Shown: positions 36,374 through 46,273, counted from the first letter of the stretch. The stretch is DNA of 64,000 nt from Kocuria sp. cx-455 (GCF_014698015.1 NZ_JACXBS010000001.1:1-64000); one strand, 5' to 3'. Numbers and translations: made by a program. The notes: generated by a model not told the origin, from the sequence alone.

Positions 36374-38422
36374 TCAGGAGGCGGTGCGCGGGATCGTGTT
36401 CTCCCAGGTCCTCGTGAAGAACTCCTCCTGCCCGTCCCGGCACGTGACCGTCGACTCGGTGTAGAAGTTCTGCGCGTCGCACCGGATCCGGGTGATCGCC
36501 TCCAGGGAGGCCTCCCACCCGCTGTCCGGGCGGGCCAGCCGCACGTTCCACACCGCCTCCGTGCGGGCCGAAAGGGGATCGCCGGAGATCCAGTAGCGCT
36601 CCACGGCGTCCTCGTCGTAGTGCAACCCGTCCGGGTAAACTCTCGTTCCGCCGTAGGCCGGGTCCACCTGGATGACGGTCTCCCTGGCTGCGACGTCCCT
36701 GCTGATCAGCCGTTCCGGCCTGCTCACCCCGGCGCGGCCGGCCTCGGGGTAGTGCACGTCCAAGCCCTCCGGCTGCACCGGCGGGTCGAAGCGCACCGCC
36801 GCGTCCGCCTCCGCACCGGCGGTGTCGACGGCGCGCCGGGGCAGCACCAGCGCACTGGCGTCCAGGTCGATGCGCAGCCCCTCGTCCTCGGGCTGGGGCC
36901 AGATCCACGGCCAGTACGCCGTGGTCACGGCCACGCGCAGCGTGTGCCCGGCGGGGAACCGGTACCCGATCCCCGTCATGGCCACGTCCACGTCCACCCA
37001 CTCCCCCGCCGGGAACGGGACCGTGGACTCCCGGCCCTCCCGAGCGGAGAGATTGAGGTTACCCCGGGTGACCAGGGTGGAGGAGCCGTCCGGCGCGACG
37101 TCCAGCAACCGGACGTAGACCTGCCCGCGGGTCGCCTCGGTGGTGACCCGCAGCCGGGCGCGGGCGTTGCCCAGGATCTCGAGGTCCTCGGTGAGCGGGT
37201 GGTCGAAGAACACCCCGCGGGCGTCCTCCGCGCGCTGGTCCACCGGTAGGTCGGCGTCGTTGCCGAACGGGAAGTAACGGCCGGCGTCCTGACCGGTGTG
37301 CTGCGGGGACTTCACGTACACCGAGCCGTCGGCCAGCCCCGCCGTGGGACCCAGGTGAGACTCGTCGAGCACCACCGGGTGTTCGGTGACCTGTGGGGAG
37401 GGCCACCGCGCTTCCGCGACCCACCGGCCGGGCACCTCGTCGTACACGGAGGAGGGACGGATGCTGTCGGTGATCCAGGTGCGCAGCAGGGGGGTGTCCA
37501 TCACATCGTTGGGCTCGTCCTTGAGCCAGCGGTCGAACCAGCGCAGGGTCTCACCCAGGAAGTCGATGTGGGGGCCGGGGCGCAGGTCCCGGTCCGGATA
37601 CTGGTGGGCCCAGGGCCCGATGATCCCGCGAACGTTCTTGCCCAGGGCCGAGAGGTGCTGCACGAGCCGCAGCACGGTGTCCCGGTACGGGTCGAACCAG
37701 CCGCCCACCGCCAGGACCGCGGTGTTGATGCGGGAGTAGTCCTCGCACACCGAACCGAATTTCCAGAACTCGTCCCGGGTCTGGTGGCGCAGCCACTCGT
37801 CCAGGTAGGGCTCCATGCCGTTCAGCCGGTGCTCCCACTGCTCGCGCCACTTCTCGCCCCACACCCTGGGGTCCGGCGGGCGGGACTCGAAAGCCAGCAT
37901 GGTGGCGGCCCACGCGTGCATGTCCACCCCGAGCAGGGAGCCACCCATGTAGTGCACGTCGTTGTCGTAGCGGTCATCGGCGGAGCAAGTGGTCACGATC
38001 GCCTTCAGCGCCTCCGGCTGCCGGGAGGACAGCTGCAGGGAGTTGAACCCGCCCCAGCTGATCCCGAACATCCCCACGGACCCGGTGCACCAGTCCTGGG
38101 CGGCGAGCCACTCGACGACCTCCACGCCGTCGGCCTGCTCCGCCTCGTCGTACTCGTCCCCGGGCACGCCCTCGGAGCCTCCGTGACCGCGGATGTCCAC
38201 GCGCACGGAGGCGTAGCCGTGACCCGCGTAGTAGGGGTGGCGCTCGTGGTCCCGCGGTGCGGTCCAGTCCCCGTGCCGGTAGGGCAGGTACTCCAGGACG
38301 GCGGGAACCGGTTGGTCGGTGACGGGCCGCCAGATCTTGGCCCACAGCCGGGTGCCGTCGGACAGGGGGATCCACTGTTCCACGATCCTCGTCTCGAACG
38401 GGAAGTCCTTGATGATCTCCAC
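36374..38422 (-). CDS. CocE/NonD-family serine hydrolase (X-Pro dipeptidyl-peptidase-like)
   Basis: 682 residues, the usual CocE/XaPepDPase length. The alpha/beta hydrolase part has the oxyanion region VLEYLPYRHGDWTA, SVRVDIRGHGGSEG and the nucleophile elbow GISWGGFNSLQ; the conserved Asp/His follow in AVGGWFDPYRDTV and IIGPWAHQY. The C-terminal jelly-roll domain (about 370-590) is present. Members hydrolyse acyl-peptide, X-Pro or ester substrates. The GTG at 38422 follows GAGGAGAGCGACC. It lies downstream of a POT peptide carrier on the same strand, so a role in using imported peptides is reasonable. No signal peptide is seen. Confidence 0.88.
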   Translation of the reverse strand: MEIIKDFPFETRIVEQWIPLSDGTRLWAKIWRPVTDQPVPAVLEYLPYRHGDWTAPRDHERHPYYAGHGYASVRVDIRGHGGSEGVPGDEYDEAEQADGVEVVEWLAAQDWCTGSVGMFGISWGGFNSLQLSSRQPEALKAIVTTCSADDRYDNDVHYMGGSLLGVDMHAWAATMLAFESRPPDPRVWGEKWREQWEHRLNGMEPYLDEWLRHQTRDEFWKFGSVCEDYSRINTAVLAVGGWFDPYRDTVLRLVQHLSALGKNVRGIIGPWAHQYPDRDLRPGPHIDFLGETLRWFDRWLKDEPNDVMDTPLLRTWITDSIRPSSVYDEVPGRWVAEARWPSPQVTEHPVVLDESHLGPTAGLADGSVYVKSPQHTGQDAGRYFPFGNDADLPVDQRAEDARGVFFDHPLTEDLEILGNARARLRVTTEATRGQVYVRLLDVAPDGSSTLVTRGNLNLSAREGRESTVPFPAGEWVDVDVAMTGIGYRFPAGHTLRVAVTTAYWPWIWPQPEDEGLRIDLDASALVLPRRAVDTAGAEADAAVRFDPPVQPEGLDVHYPEAGRAGVSRPERLISRDVAARETVIQVDPAYGGTRVYPDGLHYDEDAVERYWISGDPLSARTEAVWNVRLARPDSGWEASLEAITRIRCDAQNFYTESTVTCRDGQEEFFTRTWENTIPRTAS

Positions 38423-38549
38423 GGTCGCTCTCCTCAGGGGGTCGAAATGGGACGCCGTGCCGCACGATGTCACGGCATTCGCGGCGAACTGTCATTCCCA
38501 CCGTAACGCGGGTGCCCGCCGGGGCCCGGGCAGGGATGACGGGCGCCGG

Positions 38550-40058
38550 TCAGGCCACAGAGTGCATCCTGCGCCTCAACCACGGGGTCAGGGCGATCAG
38601 CAGCACTCCGTACCCGGCCACCACCAAGCCCTGGATGCCGTAGTACACCGCCATGTTCTCGTAGCTGAAGAGTTTCACCAGCTGCGCCTGCAACCCCTGG
38701 GACAGGGCCATGGCCGCGAACCACATGGCCATTGTCTGGGAAGCGAACGCGCGGGGTGCAAGTTTGGTGGTGGCGGACATCCCCGAGGTCTGCAGGACGA
38801 GGTCGCCCAGGCCCAGGAACACGTAGCACGCCACGAGCCAGGCGCTCGAGAGCAGTGCGGTCCCTGGTGACACCATGGCCCCCAGTGCGACCACGAGGAA
38901 CGCCACGCCGCCGAGCACGGCGCCGAGCCCCACCTTGGCCGCCACGTGCGGTTGCCGCCGGCCCAGCCGTACCCACAACCATGCCAGGACGGGTCCCATG
39001 ACGATCTCCACGATCGCCGTGAGAGAGATGTACCAGGTGGAGGGGTACGCGAGACCGAGGAACGTGTTGTCGGTACGCTCCAGCGCCACGAAGTTCAAGG
39101 TGTTGCCGGTCTGGAAGTACGTGAGGTTGTAGGCCACCAGGGCGATCAGCAGGAGCACGAAGGGGAAGAGGTTACGCCGTTCCACGTCCGTGACCTTGGG
39201 GGAACGGTGCATCCAGAGCAGGTACACCACGGGCACCACCATGGTGATCCCCGTGACCACGTTCACCAGGTTCGCGAGCGCCTCCGCCGATACCACGGCG
39301 AACACCACCCCGACGGCCACGGCGGCGGCCACCACGCCGACAGTGCCCCAGAACTTGGCGTTCGGGCGAAAGGCCTCCCGGATCAGCACGGCGCGCTCAC
39401 GCCCGGCAAGGTTCTTGCTGCCCGCCACGTACTGCGCGATACCCAGGATCATGCCCACGGCCGCCGCCGCGAACCCGTAGTGCCACGAGTACGTCTGTCC
39501 CAGGAAACCGGCGACCAACGGCCCCAGGAAGGCACCGATGTTGATGCCGGCGTAGTAGATGGAGAACCCGGCGTCCCGGCGTTGATCCCCGATCTCGTAG
39601 AGTTCTCCCACCTTGGTGGCCACGTTGGGTTTCAGCAGGCCGGTCCCGGCGATGATCAGCGCGAGTCCGATCCACGTGGTGGTCTCCGCCGGGATCCCCA
39701 TGCTGATGTGGCCGGCGGCGATGATGATCGCCCCCCACAGCACGGCCCGTTGCGTGCCGGTCACACGGTCCGCGATCCACGCACCGGCGATCGCCACCAG
39801 GTAGACGAGAGCCCCGTAGGCGGCGACCACCGAAGACGCCGTGGCGGAGTCGTAGCCCAGTCCGCCGTCGGCGATCGAGTCCGCGAAGTACAGCGCCAGG
39901 ATCGCCTGGAACCCGAGGTAGGAGAACCGTTCCCACACCTCCAGGTTGAACAGAGTGAACAGGCCGCGCGGGTGGTGGAACACCTCCCGCTCCCGGGCCC
40001 GCCGGTCCTGAACGCGTGCGGCGCCTGTGGCGGTCTTGGGCAGTGGATCCGTCGTCAT
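38550..40058 (-). CDS. POT-family proton-dependent oligopeptide transporter
   Basis: 502 residues with about 14 TM helices. TM1 has the E-x-x-E-R motif in NLEVWERFSYLGFQAILALY, and the PTR2 signature is seen in FSIYYAGINIGAFLGPLVAG. POT carriers import di- and tripeptides with protons. The N-terminal tail is charged. The CocE-type peptidase lies 127 bases downstream on the same strand, suggesting a peptide use pair. Confidence 0.93.
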   Translation of the reverse strand: MTTDPLPKTATGAARVQDRRAREREVFHHPRGLFTLFNLEVWERFSYLGFQAILALYFADSIADGGLGYDSATASSVVAAYGALVYLVAIAGAWIADRVTGTQRAVLWGAIIIAAGHISMGIPAETTTWIGLALIIAGTGLLKPNVATKVGELYEIGDQRRDAGFSIYYAGINIGAFLGPLVAGFLGQTYSWHYGFAAAAVGMILGIAQYVAGSKNLAGRERAVLIREAFRPNAKFWGTVGVVAAAVAVGVVFAVVSAEALANLVNVVTGITMVVPVVYLLWMHRSPKVTDVERRNLFPFVLLLIALVAYNLTYFQTGNTLNFVALERTDNTFLGLAYPSTWYISLTAIVEIVMGPVLAWLWVRLGRRQPHVAAKVGLGAVLGGVAFLVVALGAMVSPGTALLSSAWLVACYVFLGLGDLVLQTSGMSATTKLAPRAFASQTMAMWFAAMALSQGLQAQLVKLFSYENMAVYYGIQGLVVAGYGVLLIALTPWLRRRMHSVA

Positions 40059-40211
40059 GCGTCCATTCTCGGCCCGTCGGCCGTAATGTCCATTTCTCCG
40101 ACGCCCCGGCGTGTGGCACGGTTCCGGTCGCCTGGGATCCTCATCGCCCCCCGAGTTCGCAGCTCGGTCCCGGACGGCTCCCGATTAGCCGGTCGGACGA
40201 CGCGGGGCTCG

Positions 40212-41832
40212 TCAGGACCGCTGCCGCAGCTGCCGCCGGGAGGGAGCGCGATGGCGGGGACCCGTGGTCCGGGACGCGGGCCTCCGCACCGCGGAGGAAT
40301 CCTCGACGGGGGCCCCGGACGGGCGGACGGGGACGGGACCCGGGGCGGTATCGGATTCCCGGCAGGCCTCCAGGTCCGCGACCGCGGCGGGCGTGGCGAC
40401 CTCCACGGACGCGGTGGCCTCACCGACGCGTCCTTCCCGCGGGATCAGCAGGACGATACCCATGCCCGCGAGCGCCGCCAGCGCGCCGATGAAGAAGCAC
40501 AGCTGGAACGCGGCCCCGGTGGGCACCGGATCCGCACCCGCCCCCAGTTCCTGCGTGTTGCTGGTGAGCACCAGGGCCATGACGGCCCCGGCAACGGTGG
40601 TGCCCACCGAGCGCATGAGGCTGTTGAGTCCCACCCCCGCGGAGGCCTCCTCCTCGTGGACGTTGCGCAGGATCAGGGTGGGCATCGCGGCGTAACCGAT
40701 ACCCACGCCCGCGCTGGCCACGCAGGACGCGACCATGAGCTGCCACGGCGCGTTGATCATGAACACCGCGATCACGTAGCCGCCGGCCAGTACGCCGGCC
40801 CCCCACTGCCAGGGTGATGCGGCCACCGAGGGCGTTGAGCAACCGGGAGGAGATCGGGGTGAACAGCATCATCACCAGACCGCCCGGGGCCATCCACAGC
40901 CCGGCCTGCAGGATGCTTTGACCCAGGCCGTGGCCGGTGGCCGTGGGCAGTTCCAGCAGCTGCGGGACCACCACGGACTGGGCCATCATGCCGAAGCCGA
41001 TGAGTACCGCGGCGATGTCGGTGAACAGCACCGGGGCGCGGGCTGTGGTCCTGAGATCCACGAGTGGCTCGTCCCGGCCGAGTTCGTACCATCCCCACAG
41101 CAGCAGGACGACAGCCCCGCCCACGAGCATGACCAGGGTCAGGGGCGAGCCCCAGCCCCACTCGTTGCCCTTGGAGAAGCCCACGAGCACGCCGAGCAGG
41201 CCCACGGCCAGCCCCACAATGCCCACCACGTCCAGCTTCCCGGGGTGGGCGTCCTGCAGGTCAGGGACCACCGTGAGGCTCAGGACCATGACCACGGCGC
41301 CCAGTGCGGCGGAGACCCAGAAGAGGTTGTGCCAGTCCGAGACCTGCGCGATCCAGGCCGCCAGCGGCAGACCGAGCGCGCCGCCCACCCCGAGGGTCGC
41401 GCTGACGCCGGCCACCGCGGTGTTGCTCAGGTGCACCGGCACCACCTGCCGGACCGCGCTGATGGCCACCGGAATGTACCCCATGGCGAAACCCTGCAGG
41501 ACACGCCCCGTGAGCATGAGCGTCACGGAGGGGGCGAGCGCGCACAGCACGGAACCCAGCAGCAGCATGGCGGCCGTCCCTACCAACACGGGCTTCTTGC
41601 CGTGGATGTCGGCCAACCGCCCGCCCACGGCCACCCCCGCCGAGAGCAGGGTCGCGGTGAGCACCCACGAAGCCGTGCTGGGGCTCGTGGCCAGCAGGTG
41701 CGGCAGGGAGCCCTGGATCGGAATGACCAGGCTCTGCATCAGGGCAGCGCTGAGTCCACCGAAGCACAGCACCGAGAAGATGGCGGCGGACCGGCCGGGG
41801 AACGGTGCAGTGGAAGGGGTGGATGACTTCAT
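40212..41832 (-). pseudogene. EmrB/QacA-type drug-efflux MFS gene with a frameshift
   Basis: From ATG 41832 the frame encodes a 14-TM drug:H+ antiporter (GGRLADIHGKKPVLVGTAAM, GRVLQGFAMGYIPVAISAVR) up to ALGGRITLAVG. There it shifts at a run of six C (40799-40804; G6 on the coding strand). The rest continues in another frame as GAGVLAGGYVIAVFMIN and LRNVHEEEASAGVGLNSLMR to the stop at 40212. Removing one G restores AVGAGVLAGG and a full protein of about 540 residues. It could be a real mutation, slippage or a sequencing error. It faces the MarR regulator at 41903, which presumably represses it. Confidence 0.75.
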
Positions 41833-41859
41833 GGGGCGGGTAAACTACTATCGAAGACT

Positions 41860-41874
41860 TATGTATGCTACATA
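41860..41874. promoter_or_regulatory. Candidate MarR operator
   Basis: Perfect inverted repeat TATGTA-TGC-TACATA midway between the efflux gene (start 41832) and the MarR gene (start 41903), in an AT-rich patch of otherwise GC-rich DNA. Confidence 0.6.
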
Positions 41875-41902
41875 CCCAACAGATCGGCGTAAAGTCGTAG
41901 CC

Positions 41903-42397
41903 ATGGAGACTTCGGCCACTCCCTCGGACCCCCTGCGCCACGTGCCCGACGCCGCGCAGCGCCAGGACGCGTGGCTGCTCGACCAGCTCCTGCGCCTGGA
42001 CGTGCACCGCCGGGCCGTGGACCACCGCAGCACGCTGGGCACTGCGGACAGCCGGCTGCTGTGGCTGCTCTCCGACGGCAGGGCCCGCACCCTGCGCGAG
42101 ATCGCCCAGGACCTGCGACTGGAGCAGTCCACCGTGAACCGGCAGGCCAATGCTGCACTCGCGGCGGGGCTGGTGGCGCGCCGGAAGGGCGAGGGTTCGG
42201 CCGGGATGGTCTTCAACCCCACCCCGGAGGGCAAACAGGCCCTGGACGACGCCACGGACTTCGCCCTCGACTGCTGCACCCGCGGTCTCCAGGTCCTGGA
42301 ACCGGAGGAGAGGCAGCGGTTCCTGGGGATGCTCCGGCGCTTCATCGCCGCCTACGGCATTGCCGCGCACGCCGATTCCGGGGCCGGTGGCGGCTGA
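41903..42397 (+). CDS. MarR-family transcriptional regulator
   Basis: 164 residues. The winged helix is visible in ARTLREIAQDLRLEQSTVNR and AALAAGLVARRKGEGSAGM, with the beta wing after it. Helices before and after form the MarR dimer interface. The ATG at 41903 (METSATPSD) is the first good start after the candidate operator at 41860. It is divergent from the frameshifted EmrB-like efflux gene, the usual arrangement of MarR repressors with drug pumps. The ligand is unknown. Confidence 0.88.
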   Translation: METSATPSDPLRHVPDAAQRQDAWLLDQLLRLDVHRRAVDHRSTLGTADSRLLWLLSDGRARTLREIAQDLRLEQSTVNRQANAALAAGLVARRKGEGSAGMVFNPTPEGKQALDDATDFALDCCTRGLQVLEPEERQRFLGMLRRFIAAYGIAAHADSGAGGG

Positions 42398-42521
42398 TCA
42401 CCCCGCGCCGCCGGGTGGACAGCCACCGGGTCTTGTTCCCCCGCATCGATCATCACTAGCCTGAGTATTTCCAGTACCTGCATTTTCGCAATACGACAGC
42501 AAGCAGAAATCAGGGGTTCCC

Positions 42522-43186
42522 ATGCGTAAGAGTGCCACAGCAACCGTCTTCCTCCTGGTCGCGCTCGCGCTGGGGGGGGTTGCTCCAGTACCGATCCGGG
42601 CGGTGGAGACCAAGGAGCCGGTGAGAGCCCCGAGGTCAACGCCACGATGGCCCCGGACCAGTCTCCGGGCATGCAGACCCCCGCGGCGGCCGCTGAGACC
42701 TATTCGGCGACGATGCCGGGAACGGAGAACCCCTCGGCCTCCGGCAGCGCGGACGCCAGCGGGCCCATCGATCTGTCGAATCACGAGTTCCCCGTAAGCT
42801 GGCAGGACGCACTGCAGAAGGCTCAGGACAAGTTCGACGGCGACGTCAGCAAGATCGAGCTGCTCTCCGACCAGCAGAAGTACGCGATGCAAGTGGACGC
42901 AAACTCTGGAGACGTCGCCAACGAGAAGACCGACGACTTCGACGGCGACAAGGTCGGGACCGAGCGGCAGCAGAAGCGCATCGATATGGACAGCGTGGTG
43001 TCCCTGGACGAGGCGATGGACGCCGCCAAGGGCGCACAGGACGGGCCGATCAACAAGTGGAAGCTGGAGGGCAAGGAGTCCGGCCCGCAGTACGAGTTCG
43101 ACATCGACAAGTCGGACAACCCGCAGGACGGCGACTACAAGGTGCAGGTGGACGCCAAGACCGGGAAGGTCACCCAGCAGGGCTGA
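42522..43186 (+). pseudogene. PepSY-domain lipoprotein with frameshift in the signal peptide
   Basis: ATG 42522 starts a signal peptide (MRKSATATVFLLVALALGG). The frame breaks at a run of eight G (42572-42579). In the next frame the sequence goes on as GCSSTDPGGGDQGAGESP, which supplies the missing lipobox Cys, and then two PepSY-like repeats to 43186 (KYAMQVDANSGDVANEK and YKVQVDAKTGKVTQQ). Six or nine G would join the parts (LALGGC or LALGGGC). PepSY lipoproteins are thought to inhibit peptidases or sense envelope state. It is either phase-variable, a pseudogene or a sequencing error. A terminator follows at 43245-43271. Confidence 0.7.
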
Positions 43187-43244
43187 CCGACCCCGGCGCC
43201 CGCCCGTCGATCGTTCGGGAGCTGCCGGGTGGGCGCCGCCGTCG

Positions 43245-43271
43245 GCGCGCCGGTGAGACCCACCGGCGCGC
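43245..43271 (+). terminator. Terminator after the PepSY lipoprotein gene
   Basis: Perfect 11-base stem GCGCGCCGGTG / CACCGGCGCGC with a 5-base loop, followed by GTTACTTTTGG. Confidence 0.7.
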
Positions 43272-43379
43272 GTTACTTTTGGTGCTGCACGCACCCGCTT
43301 CCCTCGGCAGAAAGACCGTGATAACCGCAGGGCCCGCCACTCGGCCTCCAATTCCTCCACCGCACCCCACGCCACCCGG

Positions 43380-43689
43380 GCTCCCGAAAAGGGCGGCACG
43401 GGACAGCGGCGGGGCGATGGCGCACCCGATCCCCAGCGGTGGAAGATCCTGGCGGTGTTGCTCGTGGCCATCTTCATGTCCCTGGTGGGCGTGAGCATCC
43501 TCGACGTGGGGTTGCCCTCCATCCAGACCGGCCTGGGTGCCAGTCAGTCCCAACTGCAGTGGATCCTCTCCGGCTACGCGCTGACGTTCGGGGTGGTCCT
43601 CGTGGCCGCGGGCCGGCCCGTGGGCGTTGTACGGGCTGCTGTTCACCATCGTCCTGGCGATCGTGGGCCGGGTCATCGGCATGTTCTGA
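43380..43689 (+). pseudogene. Chimeric remnant: N-terminus of an MFS transporter joined to another gene's 3' end
   Basis: One frame encodes a hydrophilic lead-in and the first helix of a drug-type MFS protein (RWKILAVLLVAIFMSLVGVS, then ILDVGLPSIQTGLG and QLQWILSGYALTFGVVLVAAGR). At about 43620 the similarity stops. A different frame then reads LYGLLFTIVLAIVGRVIGMF and stops at 43689, which looks like the last helix of an unrelated membrane protein. No start codon with ribosome site is evident. This is a deletion scar between two genes. Confidence 0.6.
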
Positions 43690-43732
43690 CCCGCCACCCT
43701 GCCCACCCCGGGCGGGCCGGACACGGCGGCGC

Positions 43733-45136
43733 TCAGGCCGCGGCGTCATCCCGGGCGGCCCGCCGCCGTCGTGCCACCAGCACCACCGCGCCCAGCACCG
43801 CCCACGCGACACCCACCAGCAGGGCCACCCGGGTGGAGTTCGCCAAGACCGCCAGCAGCACGAACGCCCCGAGCACCGGCACCACCACATGCCGGGCCAC
43901 GGATACCCGGCCGCCGCGGCGTCGGATCGCGAAGTAGGCGATCACCGAGGCATGGACCAGCACGAAACCGGTCAGCGCGCCCACGTCCACCAGCGAGACC
44001 ACCAGATCCAGCCCGTCCCCCCGCGTGGCCGCCCAGCCGGCGACGAGCACGTTACCGAGCGCGGCCACGAGCACCCCCGTCAGCGGTGCCCCGGTACGCG
44101 CCGAGACGCGGGAGAAGAACGCGGGCAGGGCACCGGACCGACCCATGTCCAGCATGATGCGGGATGCCGCCGCCTGCCCCACGAGCGCGGAGAACACCGC
44201 GCCCACGGCCTTGGCCAGAGCCAGCAGCCAGTACAGCACCCCGGAGATCTCGGACTGCACCATGGCGTAGTAGGCACTGCCCTGCAGGGACGGGTCCGCC
44301 TGCAGTTCGGCGGTGGACAGCGGGCTGAGCAGAGCACCCACGTAGGTCTGGGCCATGAACAGGATCCCCACCACCACCAGGCACACGAGCGTGGCCCGCC
44401 CGATCACAGCGCTGCCGCCGCGGGTTTCCTCCGCGAAGGTGGCCAGGGCGTCGAAGCCCAGGTAGGACAGCACCGCCACGGCCACCGCCCCGAGCAGCAG
44501 GTGCCACGAGAGCCCGGCCGCGCCGCCCGTAAAGGGTTCGAGCCAGCCGCGCACCGGGCCGTGCAGGGCCAGTACGCGGGCCCCGGCCGCCAGGACGGCC
44601 AGCAGTACGAGGGTCTCCACGATCACCACCACCATGGAGATCCTGGCGGTGACCCGCACCCCGGCGATGTTCAGGCCCGTGGTGACCACCACCGCCACGA
44701 TCACGAACGCCCACACCGGCACGGCGGGGAACAGCGAGTTCAGGGCGATCCCGGAGAACAGGTACGCCACCGAGGGGATCAACAGGTAGTCCAGCAGCAC
44801 CATCCACCCGGCCATGTGCCCGGCGCGCGGGCCGATGGCCACCTGCGCGTAGGCGAACACGCTGCCGGCGCGCGGCACCGCACGGGACATCAGCGCGTAG
44901 CTGGAGGCGGTGAGCGCCATCGCCAGGGTGGCCACCAGGTACACCAGGGGCACGACGCCGCCGGACTTCGCGTCCAGCGCCCCGAACACCCCCACCGCGG
45001 CGGCCGGGCCGATGAACACGAGCCCGTAGGCCACCAGCTGGAGGAAGGTGACCTCGCGGCGCAGCCCCCGAGGGTGCGTTCCCGGAGACTGCCGGGCGGG
45101 GTGGTCGGAGCCCACGGGCTTTTCGGATGATGACAT
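43733..45136 (-). CDS. APC-superfamily amino acid permease
   Basis: 467 residues with 12 TM helices. The family signature around TM1 is LQLVAYGLVFIGPAAAVGVF, and TM6 includes YLGFDALATFAEETRGGSA with the conserved G-x-D/E-x-x-x-x-x-x-E-E. These permeases import amino acids by proton symport or exchange. The ATG at 45136 is chosen because longer in-frame sequence overlaps the divergent threonine aldolase. The pairing with threonine aldolase across 66 bases suggests threonine, glycine or a related substrate, which is inference. Confidence 0.9.
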   Translation of the reverse strand: MSSSEKPVGSDHPARQSPGTHPRGLRREVTFLQLVAYGLVFIGPAAAVGVFGALDAKSGGVVPLVYLVATLAMALTASSYALMSRAVPRAGSVFAYAQVAIGPRAGHMAGWMVLLDYLLIPSVAYLFSGIALNSLFPAVPVWAFVIVAVVVTTGLNIAGVRVTARISMVVVIVETLVLLAVLAAGARVLALHGPVRGWLEPFTGGAAGLSWHLLLGAVAVAVLSYLGFDALATFAEETRGGSAVIGRATLVCLVVVGILFMAQTYVGALLSPLSTAELQADPSLQGSAYYAMVQSEISGVLYWLLALAKAVGAVFSALVGQAAASRIMLDMGRSGALPAFFSRVSARTGAPLTGVLVAALGNVLVAGWAATRGDGLDLVVSLVDVGALTGFVLVHASVIAYFAIRRRGGRVSVARHVVVPVLGAFVLLAVLANSTRVALLVGVAWAVLGAVVLVARRRRAARDDAAA

Positions 45137-45202
45137 GGCGGCAAGCCTAAGACAGCGGCGGAACCCTGTCGCCCCGGCCGGGCCCGGCGGTACCGTGACG
45201 CC

Positions 45203-46273
45203 ATGACCGCGCACAGCCACGGACCTTTGCTGCCCAACTTCGCCTCCGACAACGCCGCCGGGATCCACCCCGACGTCCTCGCCGCCATCACCGCGGCCAA
45301 CGAGGGCCACCACCCCGCCTACGGGCACGACCCCTACACGGAAAAACTGCGGCAGCGGACGCGGGAGGTCTTCGGCGAGCACGCCGTCGTCCACCCCGTG
45401 CTCAACGGCACCGGCGCCAATGTGACGGCGCTGCAGACCATGCTGCCGCGCTGGGGCGCGGTGATCACCGCGGCCTCCGCGCACATCAACACCGACGAGG
45501 GCGGGGCGCCCGAGCGCACCGGCGGCATCAAACTGCTGCCCGTCCCCACCGCGGATGGCAAGCTCACCCCCGAGCTGATCGACCGGGAGGCGTGGGGCTG
45601 GGGGAACGTGCACCGCACTCAGCCGGCGGTCGTGTCCATCACGCAGGTCACCGAGCTCGGCACGGTCTACTCCCTCGACGAGGTCCGCGCGCTCGCCGAT
45701 CACATCCACGACCGCGGGATGCTGCTGCATATGGACGGCGCGCGGATCTGCAACGCCGCGGCAGCCCTCGGCGTCACCCTGCGGGAGGCGACCACCGATG
45801 TCGGCGTGGACGTGCTCAGCTACGGCGGCACCAAGAACGGGGCCATGCTCGCCGAGGCCGTGATCGTGCTGAACCCCGACGCCGCACCGGGCCTCGACTA
45901 TGCCCGCAAGTACCTCATGCAGCTGGCCTCGAAAATGCGCTTCCTCTCCGCGCAGCTGACCGCGCTACTCACCGACGATCTCGGGATCCGCAACGCCCGG
46001 GCCGCCAACGCCATGGCGGCCCGGCTGCGCGAGGCAGTGGCGGCTGGCATGGCGGACGGTTCGATCCGCGGCGTCGGGTTCAATCAGCCGACGCGGGCCA
46101 ACAGCCTGTTTGTCACCCTGCCCGCCGGTGCGGCCGAGCGGCTGCGCGAGCGGTTCCGGTTCTACGACTGGGATGCCGCTCACCGGCAGGTGCGGTGGAT
46201 GTGCAGTTTCGACACCACCCGGCAGGAGGTGGACGAGTTCGTGGCGGAGATCGCCAGGGTCACGTCCGGCTGA
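45203..46273 (+). CDS. ltaE: Low-specificity L-threonine aldolase
   Basis: 356 residues of the PLP fold-type I beta-eliminating lyase group. K211 in LSYGGTKNGAM is the PLP lysine and D178 in LLHMDGARICNAA pairs with the cofactor nitrogen; ASDNAAGIHPDVLAAI is the usual start. It cleaves threonine (and beta-hydroxy amino acids) to glycine and aldehyde. It is divergent from an APC permease and followed by pseudogene debris. The gene appears intact. Confidence 0.92.
   Translation: MTAHSHGPLLPNFASDNAAGIHPDVLAAITAANEGHHPAYGHDPYTEKLRQRTREVFGEHAVVHPVLNGTGANVTALQTMLPRWGAVITAASAHINTDEGGAPERTGGIKLLPVPTADGKLTPELIDREAWGWGNVHRTQPAVVSITQVTELGTVYSLDEVRALADHIHDRGMLLHMDGARICNAAAALGVTLREATTDVGVDVLSYGGTKNGAMLAEAVIVLNPDAAPGLDYARKYLMQLASKMRFLSAQLTALLTDDLGIRNARAANAMAARLREAVAAGMADGSIRGVGFNQPTRANSLFVTLPAGAAERLRERFRFYDWDAAHRQVRWMCSFDTTRQEVDEFVAEIARVTSG

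Noticed and set aside
38946-40817. A 623-codon plus-strand open frame
   Set aside because: It is antisense to the POT carrier and part of the efflux gene and has shadow composition without any domain.
43439-45130. A 563-codon plus-strand open frame opposite the APC permease
   Set aside because: It is His/Gln/Gly-rich antisense shadow; the permease on the minus strand has clear TM helices and family motifs.
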